A program made the position numbers and the translations under genes. The notes under the pieces were generated by a model that worked only from the letters and a program-made list of their open reading frames with translations, was not told the origin of the DNA and made no database searches. This document shows positions 17,081-25,863 of a stretch of DNA of 64,000 nucleotides, in pieces (the first letter of the stretch is position 1; each line of letters opens with the position of its first letter). This DNA is from an uncultured Lysobacter sp. (GTDB taxonomy: Bacteria > Pseudomonadota > Gammaproteobacteria > Xanthomonadales > Xanthomonadaceae), in NCBI GenBank assembly GCA_946480055.1, contig CAMLID010000004.1:54629-118628 (forward strand), read 5' to 3'.

Positions 17081-17725
17081 TTACGGCTTGGCGGCATTGA
17101 CCGCCCACTGGGCGGCGAAAGCACGCTGATAGGCCGGCCGCGCTTCGCCGCGGGCGACATAGGCGGCCAGGCCCGGAAATTCGTCGAGGATGCCCGACGG
17201 CCTCAGCCTGAGCAGCACCGACACCATCATCAGATCGCCCGCGCTGAACGCACCGTCCAGCCAGTCGGCATCACCCAGGCGGGCCGAAAGCTGGACCAGC
17301 CGATCGCGAATGCGTTCCTCTACCAGGGGCAGGCGCGCCTTGGCCCAGGGCTTATCGCCTTCCTGGAACTTGGCGACCACGAGGTCGAGGATCGGCGGTT
17401 CCACGGTGTTGAGCGCGGCGAACATCCAGGCGATGGCACGCGCCCGCGCGTTGGCATCGCCCGGTAACAGACCCGCGTGGTTTTGCGCGAGATGAAAGAC
17501 GATCGCGCCCGTTTCGAACAGGACGAGATCTCCTTCCTCGTAAGTGGGAATCTGGCCGAAAGGATGCAGGCGCAGGTGCGCGGCCTCCTTCATCGCACGG
17601 AACGAAACGAGGCGGACCTCGTAGGCTTGGCCTACTTCTTCCAGCGCCCAGCGCACGCGCGTATCGCGCGCCAATCCCTTGCCGCCGTCGGGCGATCGTT
17701 CGAAGGCGGTAATGGTGATGGTCAT
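17081..17725 (-). CDS. Glutathione S-transferase family protein
   Basis: 214 aa. The N-terminal thioredoxin-like fold includes HPFGQIPTYEEGDLVLFETGAI: the cis-Pro follows GQI and ETGAI contacts the glutathione gamma-glutamyl group. The C-terminal helical domain contains FSAGDLMMVSVLLRL with the N-capping SxxD. The start has AGGAG 9 nt upstream. It probably conjugates or reduces electrophiles in the cytoplasm. Monocistronic. Confidence 0.87.
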   Translation of the reverse strand: MTITITAFERSPDGGKGLARDTRVRWALEEVGQAYEVRLVSFRAMKEAAHLRLHPFGQIPTYEEGDLVLFETGAIVFHLAQNHAGLLPGDANARARAIAWMFAALNTVEPPILDLVVAKFQEGDKPWAKARLPLVEERIRDRLVQLSARLGDADWLDGAFSAGDLMMVSVLLRLRPSGILDEFPGLAAYVARGEARPAYQRAFAAQWAVNAAKP

Positions 17726-17821
17726 CGTGAGGTACTCCTAGTGAAAACCGGTTGCGAGTTGCCCTATCACCATTACGACGAGCGGCCAGGCCCGAATTCG
17801 ACATAGGTCGGAAATGAGGCG

Positions 17822-17935
17822 TGCCGACAGCGGCTGCACCAGACCTCCACGCCCTCGCCTTTGCCGGAGATCTTGAGGAAGTCCAGCGCATGGGTCATCA
17901 GGCGCGGCCCAGCGCCCTCTCGGGGTCTTGTAAAC
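17822..17935 (-). pseudogene. Decayed 3' fragment of the 53653-type gene
   Basis: Read on the minus strand it contains LMTHALDFLKISGKGEGVE, matching LMTNALEGYAFLKIAGKGEG of the intact 159-aa protein at 53653. DNA similarity continues on both sides (for example GCCCTCGCCTTTGCCGG). A short deletion and a stop break the frame. It is one of several such relics in the window. Confidence 0.7.
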
Positions 17936-18192
17936 TCCTGCCCTGGCGCATCGTTGCCGACCTCTGCAGCGATCGCATCATGTAGTAGGCCCGAAGCACC
18001 GGAACCCCTAGGCCTGCCCGCTCCCGGCCGGCAGCCGCCAGGGCTGCTGCCGTGTTTCGCCCCCCCGGATGCGGCCATCCCAACGTCCCCCCTCTTGACG
18101 CTTTGTTTAGCGACCGAACGGCGCCCGCTCTTTCTTGTGAAAGTGGCGTGAGGGGCGTAATTTTCACTTGCAGCAGTTCGGGAGGCCCTGAC

Positions 18193-18471
18193 ATGAACTA
18201 CACGGTGTACAGGGGAGCTACGGGGATCTATTTGCTCGTACCGGACTGCATGAAGGCCTCACGCGAAGCCGAACGCCTGCACGGACCACTGGTGCATTGC
18301 GGTGCCGTCGAATCGGAAGGGCATCCGCTGCCTCATTTGTGGGAGGCCGTGCTGACCGAAGTCGACGAACGGCTCTACGCGGTTCTCAGTGAGCACGTCG
18401 CGCACAGCTTTCTGGGCATCGAGTGCGGGAACACGGCAGGCCGGGCTCCACGCGATAATTCGCACCCTTAG
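18193..18471 (+). CDS. Small hypothetical protein, possible integron cassette gene
   Basis: 92 aa from the ATG at 18193, with GGGAGG 7 nt upstream. No signal peptide or membrane segment. It has several Cys residues (VPDCMK, VHCG, IECG) and a compact mixed sequence with no family I recognise. Its stop is 59 bp before the attC-like site at 18530, the normal distance for a gene cassette. Confidence 0.65.
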   Translation: MNYTVYRGATGIYLLVPDCMKASREAERLHGPLVHCGAVESEGHPLPHLWEAVLTEVDERLYAVLSEHVAHSFLGIECGNTAGRAPRDNSHP

Positions 18472-18529
18472 GTCTGGCCGAAGGCACTGGGTACACTGAA
18501 GGCGCTGTGCGAGAACCGCACTCCGTGAT

Positions 18530-18590
18530 GCTCAGCAGGTCATGCCAGCCGACGCGGCTTCGCGGGTTGGCTGAATTCAGACGGTAGGTT
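18530..18590 (+). other. Degenerate Xanthomonas-type attC-like site (2)
   Basis: AGCCGACGCGGCTTCGCGGG followed by TTGGCTGAATTCAGACGG and GTAGGTT mirrors the Xanthomonas attC (AAGCCGACGC..GCTTCGCGG..GGCTTAA..GTTAGGC) with several substitutions. It lies between two small ORFs on the same strand. Confidence 0.55.
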
Positions 18591-18602
18591 GCTGGAGACC
18601 CT

Positions 18603-18923
18603 ATGTTCCTAGTCTTCGTAATAGCGGCGGTCGTTTTGCTTGGCGTTCTCCCGGTCATGCTCGGCGCCCGAATCGTCAGGGCCAAGAACACCGGCTTCAA
18701 CACCGCATTCCTCGCAGCGGTTTGCCTGGGAATATTGTCGTTCTCCCTAGACCGCCTCGTCTCACACCCGGTCGTTTCAGCGGCAGTGTCCACGGCGCTG
18801 GGAACCGCCCTGCTTGCGCTGATCCTTCGCACGAGCCTATGGCGGGCGTTAGCTGTCAGCCTGATCGTCGCGGCGGTCCAGATCGGAGCCATGGCGGTCA
18901 TTTCTCAGGTGGCGACAACCTGA
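18603..18923 (+). CDS. Small membrane protein, possible integron cassette gene
   Basis: 106 aa with three hydrophobic helices (LVFVIAAVVLLGVLPVML, FLAAVCLGILSFSL, ALAVSLIVAAVQIGAMAVI) and one further weaker segment. Family unknown. It starts only 13 bp after the attC-like site at 18530, as the next gene in a cassette array would. Confidence 0.65.
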   Translation: MFLVFVIAAVVLLGVLPVMLGARIVRAKNTGFNTAFLAAVCLGILSFSLDRLVSHPVVSAAVSTALGTALLALILRTSLWRALAVSLIVAAVQIGAMAVISQVATT

Positions 18924-19108
18924 CAATGCCCGTGTGCTGGCTTCAAGTACACGCGAATAGGCCTGCAGTAGCGCTGATCAAAAGTCGGTTTACGACCCGT
19001 TGCGGCCACTGGTTTCCGCTAGAATTCCGGCGTTGCAGGACAAGCCGGTAAGAATCAGGGGCAGAAACACCCTTGATTGAAGACCGCCGACCTACCGACA
19101 GGGCAATC

Positions 19109-20644
19109 ATGAATCCGATTTCCAGGCGTGACCTTCTTGGGGCGCCAGGCGGCACTGCCTCCACTACGTCTGCGCAGAATGGCCTCGCATCGGGAGCGCT
19201 GGCTTTTTCGTCAGCGACCGACCTGGCGCAACTGATTCAGCGAAAACACGTCAGCTCGTTCGAACTCACTCAGCACTACATCGAGCGCATCGAACAGTTC
19301 GACAAAGTGTTGAATGCCGTCGTGGTGAGGGATTTCGAACGCGCACTGGAAGCGGCGAAGTCAGCTGATGCGTCTCTTGCTCGGGGACACCGATTGGGAC
19401 CGCTGCACGGCGTCCCGATGACGATCAAAGAAGCCTTCGACGTTTCTGGACTGCCAACCACGTGGGGCGTGCCGGAGCAACGGGACAACCTCGCCCTGAA
19501 CGACGCAACGGCTGTCGAGCACCTGAAGGCAGCCGGCGCTCATTTCATGGGGAAAACGAACGTCCCGCTGCGACTCGCCGACTGGCAGAGCTACAACGAC
19601 ATTTACGGAACAACCAACAACCCCTGGGATACGGAGAGGTCGCCGGGCGGATCTTCCGGCGGCTCGGCCGCCGCCCTGGCGGCCGGTTTGACCGGCTTGG
19701 AATTTGCCTCCGATATCGGTGGGTCGATCCGAAACCCGTCTCACTTCTGTGGTGTGTATGGACACAAGCCCACTTATGGAATCGTCCCAACGCTTGGCCA
19801 CAATCCTCTTGGCGTCGTATCTGCGCCGGATCTGAATGTCGTCGGGCCAATGGGGCGGAGTGCAGAAGATTTGGCGCTGGCTCTAGACGTCGTGGCGGGT
19901 CCTGACCGGTTCCGGACATCGGGCTGGAGACTGGTGCTTCCGCCGCCGAAGGCGCGCACTTTACGGGACTTGCGCGTTGCGATTTGGCCGAAGGAGGATT
20001 TCTTTCCCACATCTACCGAGATATCGGATCGCGTGCAGGAAGTCGGAGAAGTTCTTGCTCGGGCTGGCGCGGTAGTCTCTGATCTGGCGCGCCCTGAAAT
20101 CTCTCCAAGGCAATCGCACAACACCTATCTGAACCTGTTGGGATCGGCAGGACTCGTCAACCTTCCCGATGAATACTATTCCGCTCTCCAGGGCGGGGCT
20201 GCAGAGCTCGATGCGAACGATGAGTCGCTGTTAGCGGTCATTACGCGTGCCCGCGTACTGGATCATCGAAGCTGGTCCGATCACGATGAAGCGCGTACCA
20301 ACTACCGACTGCGGTGGCGCGCCTTCTTTAACGATTGGGATGTGGTGATCTGCCCGATTTCCGCAACAACGGCCTACGAACATGATCATCGGCCCAAGCC
20401 TGAGAGAGTTCTCGCCGTCGACACGGCACGGACTTCGCATTACGAGCATTACTTTTGGATAGGTCTTGCGACCGTCGCATATTTGCCGAGCACTGCTTTT
20501 CCCAGCGGATTGTCTAGCGCCGGGCTTCCAATGGGTCTGCAGATTATCGGCCCGGAATATGGCGATCGGACCACGATTGAAGTGGCCCGACTCATCGCAC
20601 AAGAGCTTGGCGGTTTTCAGGCGCCGCCTGGTTTCGGGGCTTAA
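19109..20644 (+). CDS. Amidase signature family enzyme
   Basis: 511 aa. The signature GGSSGGSAAALAAGLTGLEF (near residue 190) holds the cis-Ser and is followed by SDIGGSIRNPSHFCGVYGHK, which contains the nucleophile Ser. The catalytic Lys is in GVPMTIKEAFD. The ATG at 19109 gives an N-terminus with SRRDLL and a small-residue stretch that looks like a weak Tat signal. A TTG at 19073 would extend it. The family hydrolyses amide bonds of varied substrates; which one cannot be told. Confidence 0.85.
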   Translation: MNPISRRDLLGAPGGTASTTSAQNGLASGALAFSSATDLAQLIQRKHVSSFELTQHYIERIEQFDKVLNAVVVRDFERALEAAKSADASLARGHRLGPLHGVPMTIKEAFDVSGLPTTWGVPEQRDNLALNDATAVEHLKAAGAHFMGKTNVPLRLADWQSYNDIYGTTNNPWDTERSPGGSSGGSAAALAAGLTGLEFASDIGGSIRNPSHFCGVYGHKPTYGIVPTLGHNPLGVVSAPDLNVVGPMGRSAEDLALALDVVAGPDRFRTSGWRLVLPPPKARTLRDLRVAIWPKEDFFPTSTEISDRVQEVGEVLARAGAVVSDLARPEISPRQSHNTYLNLLGSAGLVNLPDEYYSALQGGAAELDANDESLLAVITRARVLDHRSWSDHDEARTNYRLRWRAFFNDWDVVICPISATTAYEHDHRPKPERVLAVDTARTSHYEHYFWIGLATVAYLPSTAFPSGLSSAGLPMGLQIIGPEYGDRTTIEVARLIAQELGGFQAPPGFGA

Positions 20645-20669
20645 CACCCGCGGCCGAACGTCTACATTT

Positions 20670-20704
20670 GGCCGCTCCTCGACCTTCCTTGTCGGAGAGC
20701 GGCC
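20670..20704. terminator. Hairpin after the amidase gene
   Basis: GGCCGCTC and GAGCGGCC form an 8-bp stem with a 19-nt loop, 26 bp after the amidase stop. No clear T-run follows, so it may be a terminator, a transcript-stabilising hairpin or a REP-like relic. Confidence 0.35.
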
Positions 20705-20829
20705 TGCTGTCGGTTCGGACATCCATCTGCTCAGCAACCTCCGAGGCGTCGTCAACTTCGCTCCCGGGGCAGTGCGCAGCTCACTTCAGATAGGTTCGGC
20801 CGTAGGTATTTCGTTCACTTTGGCAATTG

Positions 20830-21198
20830 TTACGTGCTCGAAGTCATCACCTTCTGTGCGATCTTCCACGTTCCTTGAACCTTCAAGCATGACAGTATGT
20901 CTGTGAAGACACGCGGCTGGACCTGCAATTTCACCTTCAGGACCGCGAGATCCTTCTCAACATCTATTGACAGGATCTGGTCATCGCGCTCGAAGCCCTG
21001 TTGTTTCGGTGCCCTCATGTCGCGCACGGCTGCTAGCCATGTCGCAATCGGCGTCACGCTCACGTTGCCGTCTTCGCCGATCTTTGTCACGGAACTCGAT
21101 GGATGAAACAGGGATGAAAATTTATCAGCATCCATTTCATAAGCGGCGTCGAAATAGGTCTGAGCGATCGATCGCAAAGCGGAAACATCCGAATCCAT
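20830..21198 (-). CDS. Putative lumazine-binding / NTF2-like small protein
   Basis: 122 aa. RSIAQTYFDAAYEMDADKFSSLFHPSS is the typical opening of NTF2-like lumazine-binding-fold proteins, and the end (FTDILSCLKVQGTWKIAQKV) is the final strand pair. The ATG at 21198 has AAGGGG 5 nt upstream and is preferred over a longer frame. It diverges from a LysR gene that begins 161 bp away and may be its target. Enzymatic role unknown. Confidence 0.75.
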   Translation of the reverse strand: MDSDVSALRSIAQTYFDAAYEMDADKFSSLFHPSSSVTKIGEDGNVSVTPIATWLAAVRDMRAPKQQGFERDDQILSIDVEKDLAVLKVKLQVQPRVFTDILSCLKVQGTWKIAQKVMTSST

Positions 21199-21358
21199 AA
21201 CTACCCCTTGAAAGCTGTTACGCCGAGCCGATTCATGGGCCCTGGCAATTCCGTGCCAAGCGCCAAGTGCTTGTGCATCGGCCACAAGCCTAAGACGGGG
21301 CCGCCTATGTGACTAGCCCTGTTGCGAAGGAAAGCGTCATGAGTGAGATTCATAAATC

Positions 21359-22240
21359 ATGAGAAACGAACTGAACGAACTCGCTACTTTTGCGATGGTC
21401 GCCCGAGAACGAAGCTTTACTCGCGCAGCGGCAAAGCTAGGTGTCTCTCAATCTGCGTTGAGCCACACGATCCGCGGGCTCGAACAGCGGCTCGAGCTAC
21501 AGCTTCTCGCTCGAACAACGAAGAGCGTCGCACCAACCGCTGCAGGGACCGCTCTCTTGAATGATTTGTCTCCGGCGCTTGAGCAAATAGCGCTTGCCCT
21601 TGACAAAGCGCGAAGCGTCAGGCGCCGCCCTGCCGGCCGCCTTCGAATCGTGATGTCGCGCTCGGCCGCCGTAATGGTATTGCTGCCACGGCTCACGGCA
21701 TTCGCTGAGGCCTATCCTGACATCGTTCTCGATGTTGTCACCGTGACGGGCCCTGTAGACCTCGTTGCAGGCGAGTTCGACGCCGGTATTCAGCTCGGCG
21801 AGTACATTCAGAAGGACATGATCGCGGTGCGCGTCACGCCGGAGTTGCGCCTGGCCGTGGTGGGATCGCCTGGCTATTTCTCGTCACGAAGCATCCCGCA
21901 AAAACCGACGGACCTCAGTGATCATCGATGCATAACACTCCGCCTTCCGGGCGGCCCATGTCGATGGGAGTTCGAGCGCGGACGAAAGTCAGTCACGATC
22001 AGCGTGAACGGCCCGCTCATCATCGACGATACGCACTTGGTGATTCAGGCGGCGCTCGCTGGAGCGGGCCTCGGTCTCGCCTATGAAGAGCAGGTCGCAG
22101 GGGACATCGCCAAGCGGCGGCTTATCCGTGTCCTGGAGGATTGGACGCCGCCGATTCCCGGCTTCTTCCTGTACTACCCCAGTCGTCAGCATCAGCCTTC
22201 TGCACTGTCTGCGTTGGTGAACGCGCTGCGACTCTCTTGA
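21359..22240 (+). CDS. LysR family transcriptional regulator
   Basis: 293 aa. The N-terminal winged helix includes SFTRAAAKLGVSQSALSHTI and LLARTTKSVAPTAAG, followed by the periplasmic-binding-protein-like effector domain (LVAGEFDAGIQLGEYIQKDM). It belongs to the group resembling regulators such as those at 29452 and 46797. It is divergent from the NTF2-like gene at 20830, a typical LysR target position. Confidence 0.9.
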   Translation: MRNELNELATFAMVARERSFTRAAAKLGVSQSALSHTIRGLEQRLELQLLARTTKSVAPTAAGTALLNDLSPALEQIALALDKARSVRRRPAGRLRIVMSRSAAVMVLLPRLTAFAEAYPDIVLDVVTVTGPVDLVAGEFDAGIQLGEYIQKDMIAVRVTPELRLAVVGSPGYFSSRSIPQKPTDLSDHRCITLRLPGGPCRWEFERGRKSVTISVNGPLIIDDTHLVIQAALAGAGLGLAYEEQVAGDIAKRRLIRVLEDWTPPIPGFFLYYPSRQHQPSALSALVNALRLS

Positions 22241-22336
22241 AGGGATATGAGGTCAAGGGGCGGGTGTCGTCCTCAGCCTCACCGATGACACCTCGTGCGG
22301 CGCAAGCGTCGGAAAGCACCTTGGCCAAAAGCGCAT

Positions 22337-22370
22337 CCGGGTGTCCGCTGCTGGCCGAAAGCAGACAGAC
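22337..22370. repeat. Single REP-like palindrome
   Basis: TGTCCGCTGCTGGCCGAAAG and the following CAGACA form a hairpin related to the other TGTCCGCT elements. The trailing AGACCGCTTCATT is shared with the element near 16260. Confidence 0.45.
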
Positions 22371-22396
22371 CGCTTCATTGGACCGCGCACGGCACC

Positions 22397-22930
22397 TCAG
22401 TCGCGACCGGCGCCTGCGGACGGGACGGCTTCGTGGTCCAGACTGAGAATGCGGGTCAGGCGCCACGTCTTGTCCTGCAACCGCCAGACGTGAACGAAAC
22501 GGGCTAGCGTGCTGGTCGCCGCTCCGCGTTCGTCGAAGCGATGAACCCCGACCTGCGCCGCGCCGTAGCCCTCGATCGGGTATACCCGCAGGCTGCCGGG
22601 AACGACGGTCCGAGTGACTCCATGCTCCCCTGGACACGAGGCCGTGAGGCGTCGGGTGTTCTCGCGGACTTGCTCGCCGGAAGAGAAGCCGTCCTTGTCA
22701 TGATAGAACTCGACGTCGTCGGCGAAGATCGCGTTGGCCTTGGCCGCATCGCACCGCACGAACGAGGCCTCGAACAGCGCGCTGTCCATGCGGGCGAGCT
22801 CATCGAACAAGGGCCCCGCATCGAGCCCACCTTCCAGATCAGGGACCTCCGCTGCTCGCAGCAGAGGCGCATGGGCCAGCATCAGCAAGAGGCCGCCTGC
22901 GGCGACCGCGATTCGATACGCGACAGGCAT
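22397..22930 (-). CDS. Secreted DUF4440/NTF2-like protein
   Basis: 177 aa from the ATG at 22930, which has AGGAGG 8 nt upstream. A signal peptide (AVAAGGLLLMLAHAPLLRA) precedes a SnoaL/DUF4440-type domain: MDSALFEASFVRCDAAKANA, IFADDVEFYHDKDG, and the closing FVHVWRLQDKTWRLTRILS. Such periplasmic NTF2-like proteins bind or convert small molecules; no catalytic assignment can be made. It is convergent with the LysR gene. Confidence 0.8.
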   Translation of the reverse strand: MPVAYRIAVAAGGLLLMLAHAPLLRAAEVPDLEGGLDAGPLFDELARMDSALFEASFVRCDAAKANAIFADDVEFYHDKDGFSSGEQVRENTRRLTASCPGEHGVTRTVVPGSLRVYPIEGYGAAQVGVHRFDERGAATSTLARFVHVWRLQDKTWRLTRILSLDHEAVPSAGAGRD

Positions 22931-23041
22931 GGGCTGTGCCTCCTGGATGGACATGTCGACTCTTCAGCGGGTCGCGATCCCGGGAAAGGGCCAAAGGTCA
23001 TTGCGGTGGGGCCACCGCTGCGGGCCTGCCGGCCGCCAGGT

Positions 23042-23120
23042 GAAGACCGGGACACCCACTGGCCCTCTGCCCCGCTCACCTCCAGCCCTGGTGGGGCGCT
23101 TCGGGCCATCTGAGTCCTGC
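23042..23120. repeat. MITE-like element, left-end remnant (copy 2)
   Basis: GAAGACCGGGACACCCACT is an intact left terminal repeat. The following CTCCAGCCCTGGTGG matches the subfamily A interior, after which similarity fades. No right end is found. Confidence 0.6.
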
Positions 23121-23306
23121 CCATGTCGAGCTTCTACAGCCGCCTCAAGCAGCCGAAAGGTACGACGCCTGCCCCCTGGAGGCCGGCCCCCGTGCCTTGG
23201 AACTCCGGCTCCTGAAACACGTTTCTGGAGTTCGGAAACATGCTCCAAGGCGCTGATCCACAAGGGCTTCGAGCAAAGTTGGGACCCCCATCAAGCGGAG
23301 CCCCCC

Positions 23307-24518
23307 ATGTCAGGAACCTTGTCCAAGCCGGCAGCTGTCGGTGCATCAGCGCTGTACGCCAGCCTCGTCCAGTGGCTGGGAATCGCCCTCTTCGCGCTGC
23401 TGTTCAGTAGCCCGGCGCATGCCGGGCCGACGCAGGACGACCTGGAGGTCGCCGCCGTCATCCAGGACTACCTGCAGGGAAGTTCCTACAACCGGGTCGA
23501 TCAGCTTAGCCGCGCGTTTCATCCAACGGCACGCCTGTATCTGGACGACGAGGCGAACGGGATGCGCGAGGTGAGCATTGCCGAGTACGTTAGCCGGTTC
23601 GGCAAGAACCCCGGCCAGTTCAATGGACGTAACGGCCGCATGCTCGGCGCCCAGGTCGACGGCAACATCGCGACCGCGAAGGCGGAGATCCTGGTCGGCC
23701 GGAGCCAGGCGCGCTTCGTCGACCTGTTCCTGCTGAAGAAGATCGGCGGGCACTGGCAGATCATCAGCAAGACCGCCACCCGCCACACCGCACCGGCCCA
23801 CGGCCGGCAGGTCGTCCTGGTGGTGTCCAATCAGGACACCCTGCCCGGCACCCGCATCAGCGCCGGCAACAGCTTCGTCGAATTGATTCACGCCTACACC
23901 GCATTCCGGGAGGCGGGCTACGGGGTGCAGTTCGTCAGCCCCGAAGGCGGCGCCGTGCCGCTGGCCTACATCGACACCAGCCACCCCGAGCAGAAGGCCA
24001 AGATCTACGACAACGACTTCATGTGGGCCCTGGCCAACACGCGCAAGCCCGAGGAGGTGAAGGCCGAGAACTACGCGGCGCTGATGTACATCGGCGGCAA
24101 CGCCGCCATGTTCGGCGTCGCCGACCACGCCGGTTTGAAGGCATTGGCCGTAGGCATCTACGAACAACAGGGCGGCATCGTATCCGCAGTGTGTCACGGC
24201 AGCGCCGGACTGGTGAACCTGACGCTGTCGGACGGCTCCGCTCTGGTCAGCGGGAAGCACGTCACCGGCTATCCCGATGCCTTCGAGAACAAGGACGCGC
24301 CCTACTACAAGACCTTTCCGTTCTCGATCGAACAGCGCCTGCTGGCGCGCAGCAGCCTGTTCCGCCACGGCGCCCGCGGCACGTCGCATGTGGAAATCGA
24401 CGGCCGGCTCATTACGGGCATGAACTGGGAATCCACCCGCGGTGTGGTCGCTGCCATCATCCGCACGCTGGAGGCCGAGGGCGTCACGGCCCCCGTCAAC
24501 CCAGCAGGCAAACTCTGA
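23307..24518 (+). CDS. Secreted NTF2-like / DJ-1-PfpI fusion protein
   Basis: 404 aa from the ATG at 23307. A hydrophobic N-terminus (WLGIALFALLFSSPAHA) is followed by a lumazine-binding/NTF2-like domain (residues 45-150, SRAFHPTARLYLDDEA to GGHWQIISKTA), then a DJ-1/PfpI domain (residues 160-395). The nucleophile elbow is IVSAVCHGSAGLV, with Cys in the AVCHG position. NWESTRGVVAAIIRTLEAEG closes the domain. The fusion predicts an exported DJ-1 protein, perhaps an amidase, glyoxalase-like enzyme or chaperone. A second copy of its last 170 bp lies at 26717. Confidence 0.85.
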   Translation: MSGTLSKPAAVGASALYASLVQWLGIALFALLFSSPAHAGPTQDDLEVAAVIQDYLQGSSYNRVDQLSRAFHPTARLYLDDEANGMREVSIAEYVSRFGKNPGQFNGRNGRMLGAQVDGNIATAKAEILVGRSQARFVDLFLLKKIGGHWQIISKTATRHTAPAHGRQVVLVVSNQDTLPGTRISAGNSFVELIHAYTAFREAGYGVQFVSPEGGAVPLAYIDTSHPEQKAKIYDNDFMWALANTRKPEEVKAENYAALMYIGGNAAMFGVADHAGLKALAVGIYEQQGGIVSAVCHGSAGLVNLTLSDGSALVSGKHVTGYPDAFENKDAPYYKTFPFSIEQRLLARSSLFRHGARGTSHVEIDGRLITGMNWESTRGVVAAIIRTLEAEGVTAPVNPAGKL

Positions 24519-24656
24519 GTGGTTTGATCCCGCCGACAAAGGTGCCCATCGGCAGGCCATCCCGCCCTTGCCGCGCCCCCCAAGGCTCAGTTCGGAACTC
24601 ACTCCTCGACTTCCCAGGACTTGGCAGACCCACCGCCGTTAGTATCATGCGGTGGG

Positions 24657-24717
24657 GCATGACCATTCATTCAAGCCGGGGCCGCTTCGCGCCTCGGCCT
24701 GATTCATACACCAGGCC
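24657..24717 (+). other. Degenerate Xanthomonas-type attC-like site (3)
   Basis: GCATGAC, then TTCATTCAAGCCGGGGCCG, CTTCGCG, CTCGGCCTGATTCA and a diverged terminal ACCAGGC. Order and spacing match the sites at 14463 and 18530. A small same-strand gene starts 46 bp later. Confidence 0.5.
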
Positions 24718-24762
24718 CCACACCGACCGATTTCGCCACCGATCCAATTCGTAGAGCCACGC

Positions 24763-25023
24763 ATGCGCAGCATCCTCTGGCTATTGGCGCTCGCACTTCC
24801 ACCTTGGGCGGCCGTGGAGCTGGGGGCCCCAAAGTGGGCCGTGGCGCTTGCGGCTGCTCCGTTCTTTCTCTTCGCCATGACACTTGACGACCCAGACGAA
24901 GAGCTGCTCGGAGAGGCGTCTGGGAAATTCCGAAAAGGGGCCCTTGCAGTCGTCGGTGTAGGCGGTCTGGTCTTAGCCGGGGTGTTCTTTATCCTGTGGC
25001 GAGTGTTCTTTCCGAATGCTTAG
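24763..25023 (+). CDS. Small membrane protein, possible integron cassette gene
   Basis: 86 aa: a hydrophobic hairpin (ILWLLALALPPWAAVELGAP, WAVALAAAPFFLFAM), an acidic loop (DDPDEELLGEAS), and a last membrane segment (ALAVVGVGGLVLAGVFFILW). Family unknown. It directly follows an attC-like site and lies in the 2.2-kb interval bracketed by the DJ-1 3'-end direct repeats. Confidence 0.65.
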   Translation: MRSILWLLALALPPWAAVELGAPKWAVALAAAPFFLFAMTLDDPDEELLGEASGKFRKGALAVVGVGGLVLAGVFFILWRVFFPNA

Positions 25024-25062
25024 GCCAAAACGGCGCTGGATTCTGGACTGTCTGGAGTAGCG

Positions 25063-25794
25063 ATGAGCGAAGCAATTCTGTACGCGATCGATGCGCCGCA
25101 AGTGAAGGACGCGGATGCGGCCGTGCATTTCGTCGAAGAATGGCAAGACAGGAAGGACGCACCAACCGCGCGCATCGCGACCCTGTTCGTTCGCCTGTTG
25201 CAGACTTGGCCGAAGGACGGATCGAAGGGTGTCGTCTGGCATGAAGACTTTGACCACAACCGGCCCACGGGACCGATGCTCGAGATGACATTCGAACTCA
25301 GCGAGTTCGACGCCGAGCGACTGCGACATCTGCGCGCGATCGCCAAGCATCACGGCGTGCATGTCTTCGACCCGGAAGGCCACGCGCTGTACCTCGCCGA
25401 CGGCAGCGAAGCCGGCGTTCCGGCGATGGCCGCCCCTGAGCCCGGCGCCCCCATCCAGTGCAAATCCGGCGTGCGCTTCGACGGCGTCTACGAATCCAAG
25501 ATGGACAAAAGCTGGAGCTACCTGTGCTTCACCGCCGACGGCAAAGTCCTCTGGCAAAGCATCGGAGGGCGCTTCCCGGCGCGTGCAGTGATGGACACCT
25601 TTATTGCCGGCGATGCCTTCGTCGTCAAAGGCAAGTACAAACCCGGCACGAATGCGTTCAGCGCGCGACTCAAAGCCGCATTCGGCGCGTTCAAGATGGA
25701 CGGCGCCTTGAAGGACGACGGCCTGCACGTCCATTCCGAACGCAGCAACGGCAGATACCCGTACGACGCGGTGTACACGTTCTTGCCGCTGTAG
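25063..25794 (+). CDS. Hypothetical cytoplasmic protein
   Basis: 243 aa with no signal or membrane segment. Two halves can be seen: residues 1-115 (DADAAVHFVEEWQDRKDAPT..., FELSEFDAERLRHLRAIAKH) and residues 130-243, which are beta-rich (YLCFTADGKVLWQSIGGRF to AVYTFLPL). GKYKPGTNAFSARLKAAFG may form a binding loop. I do not recognise either half. It starts 40 bp after the small membrane protein gene and may share its transcript. Confidence 0.65.
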   Translation: MSEAILYAIDAPQVKDADAAVHFVEEWQDRKDAPTARIATLFVRLLQTWPKDGSKGVVWHEDFDHNRPTGPMLEMTFELSEFDAERLRHLRAIAKHHGVHVFDPEGHALYLADGSEAGVPAMAAPEPGAPIQCKSGVRFDGVYESKMDKSWSYLCFTADGKVLWQSIGGRFPARAVMDTFIAGDAFVVKGKYKPGTNAFSARLKAAFGAFKMDGALKDDGLHVHSERSNGRYPYDAVYTFLPL

Positions 25795-25863
25795 AAGCGG
25801 CACGATACGGCACGCGCCATTCCACCAGGGGCGTAGCCCCAGGTGAGGCGGCAACCGGGCGGC

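Noticed and set aside
17773..18194. Small minus-strand genes around 17.8-18.2 kb
   Set aside because: They arise from the 53653-type relic and low-complexity GC-rich sequence, without start signals.
22734..23306. N-terminal extension of the DJ-1 fusion protein to 22734
   Set aside because: It overlaps the DUF4440 gene antisense and a MITE remnant. The signal peptide at 23307 marks the true start.
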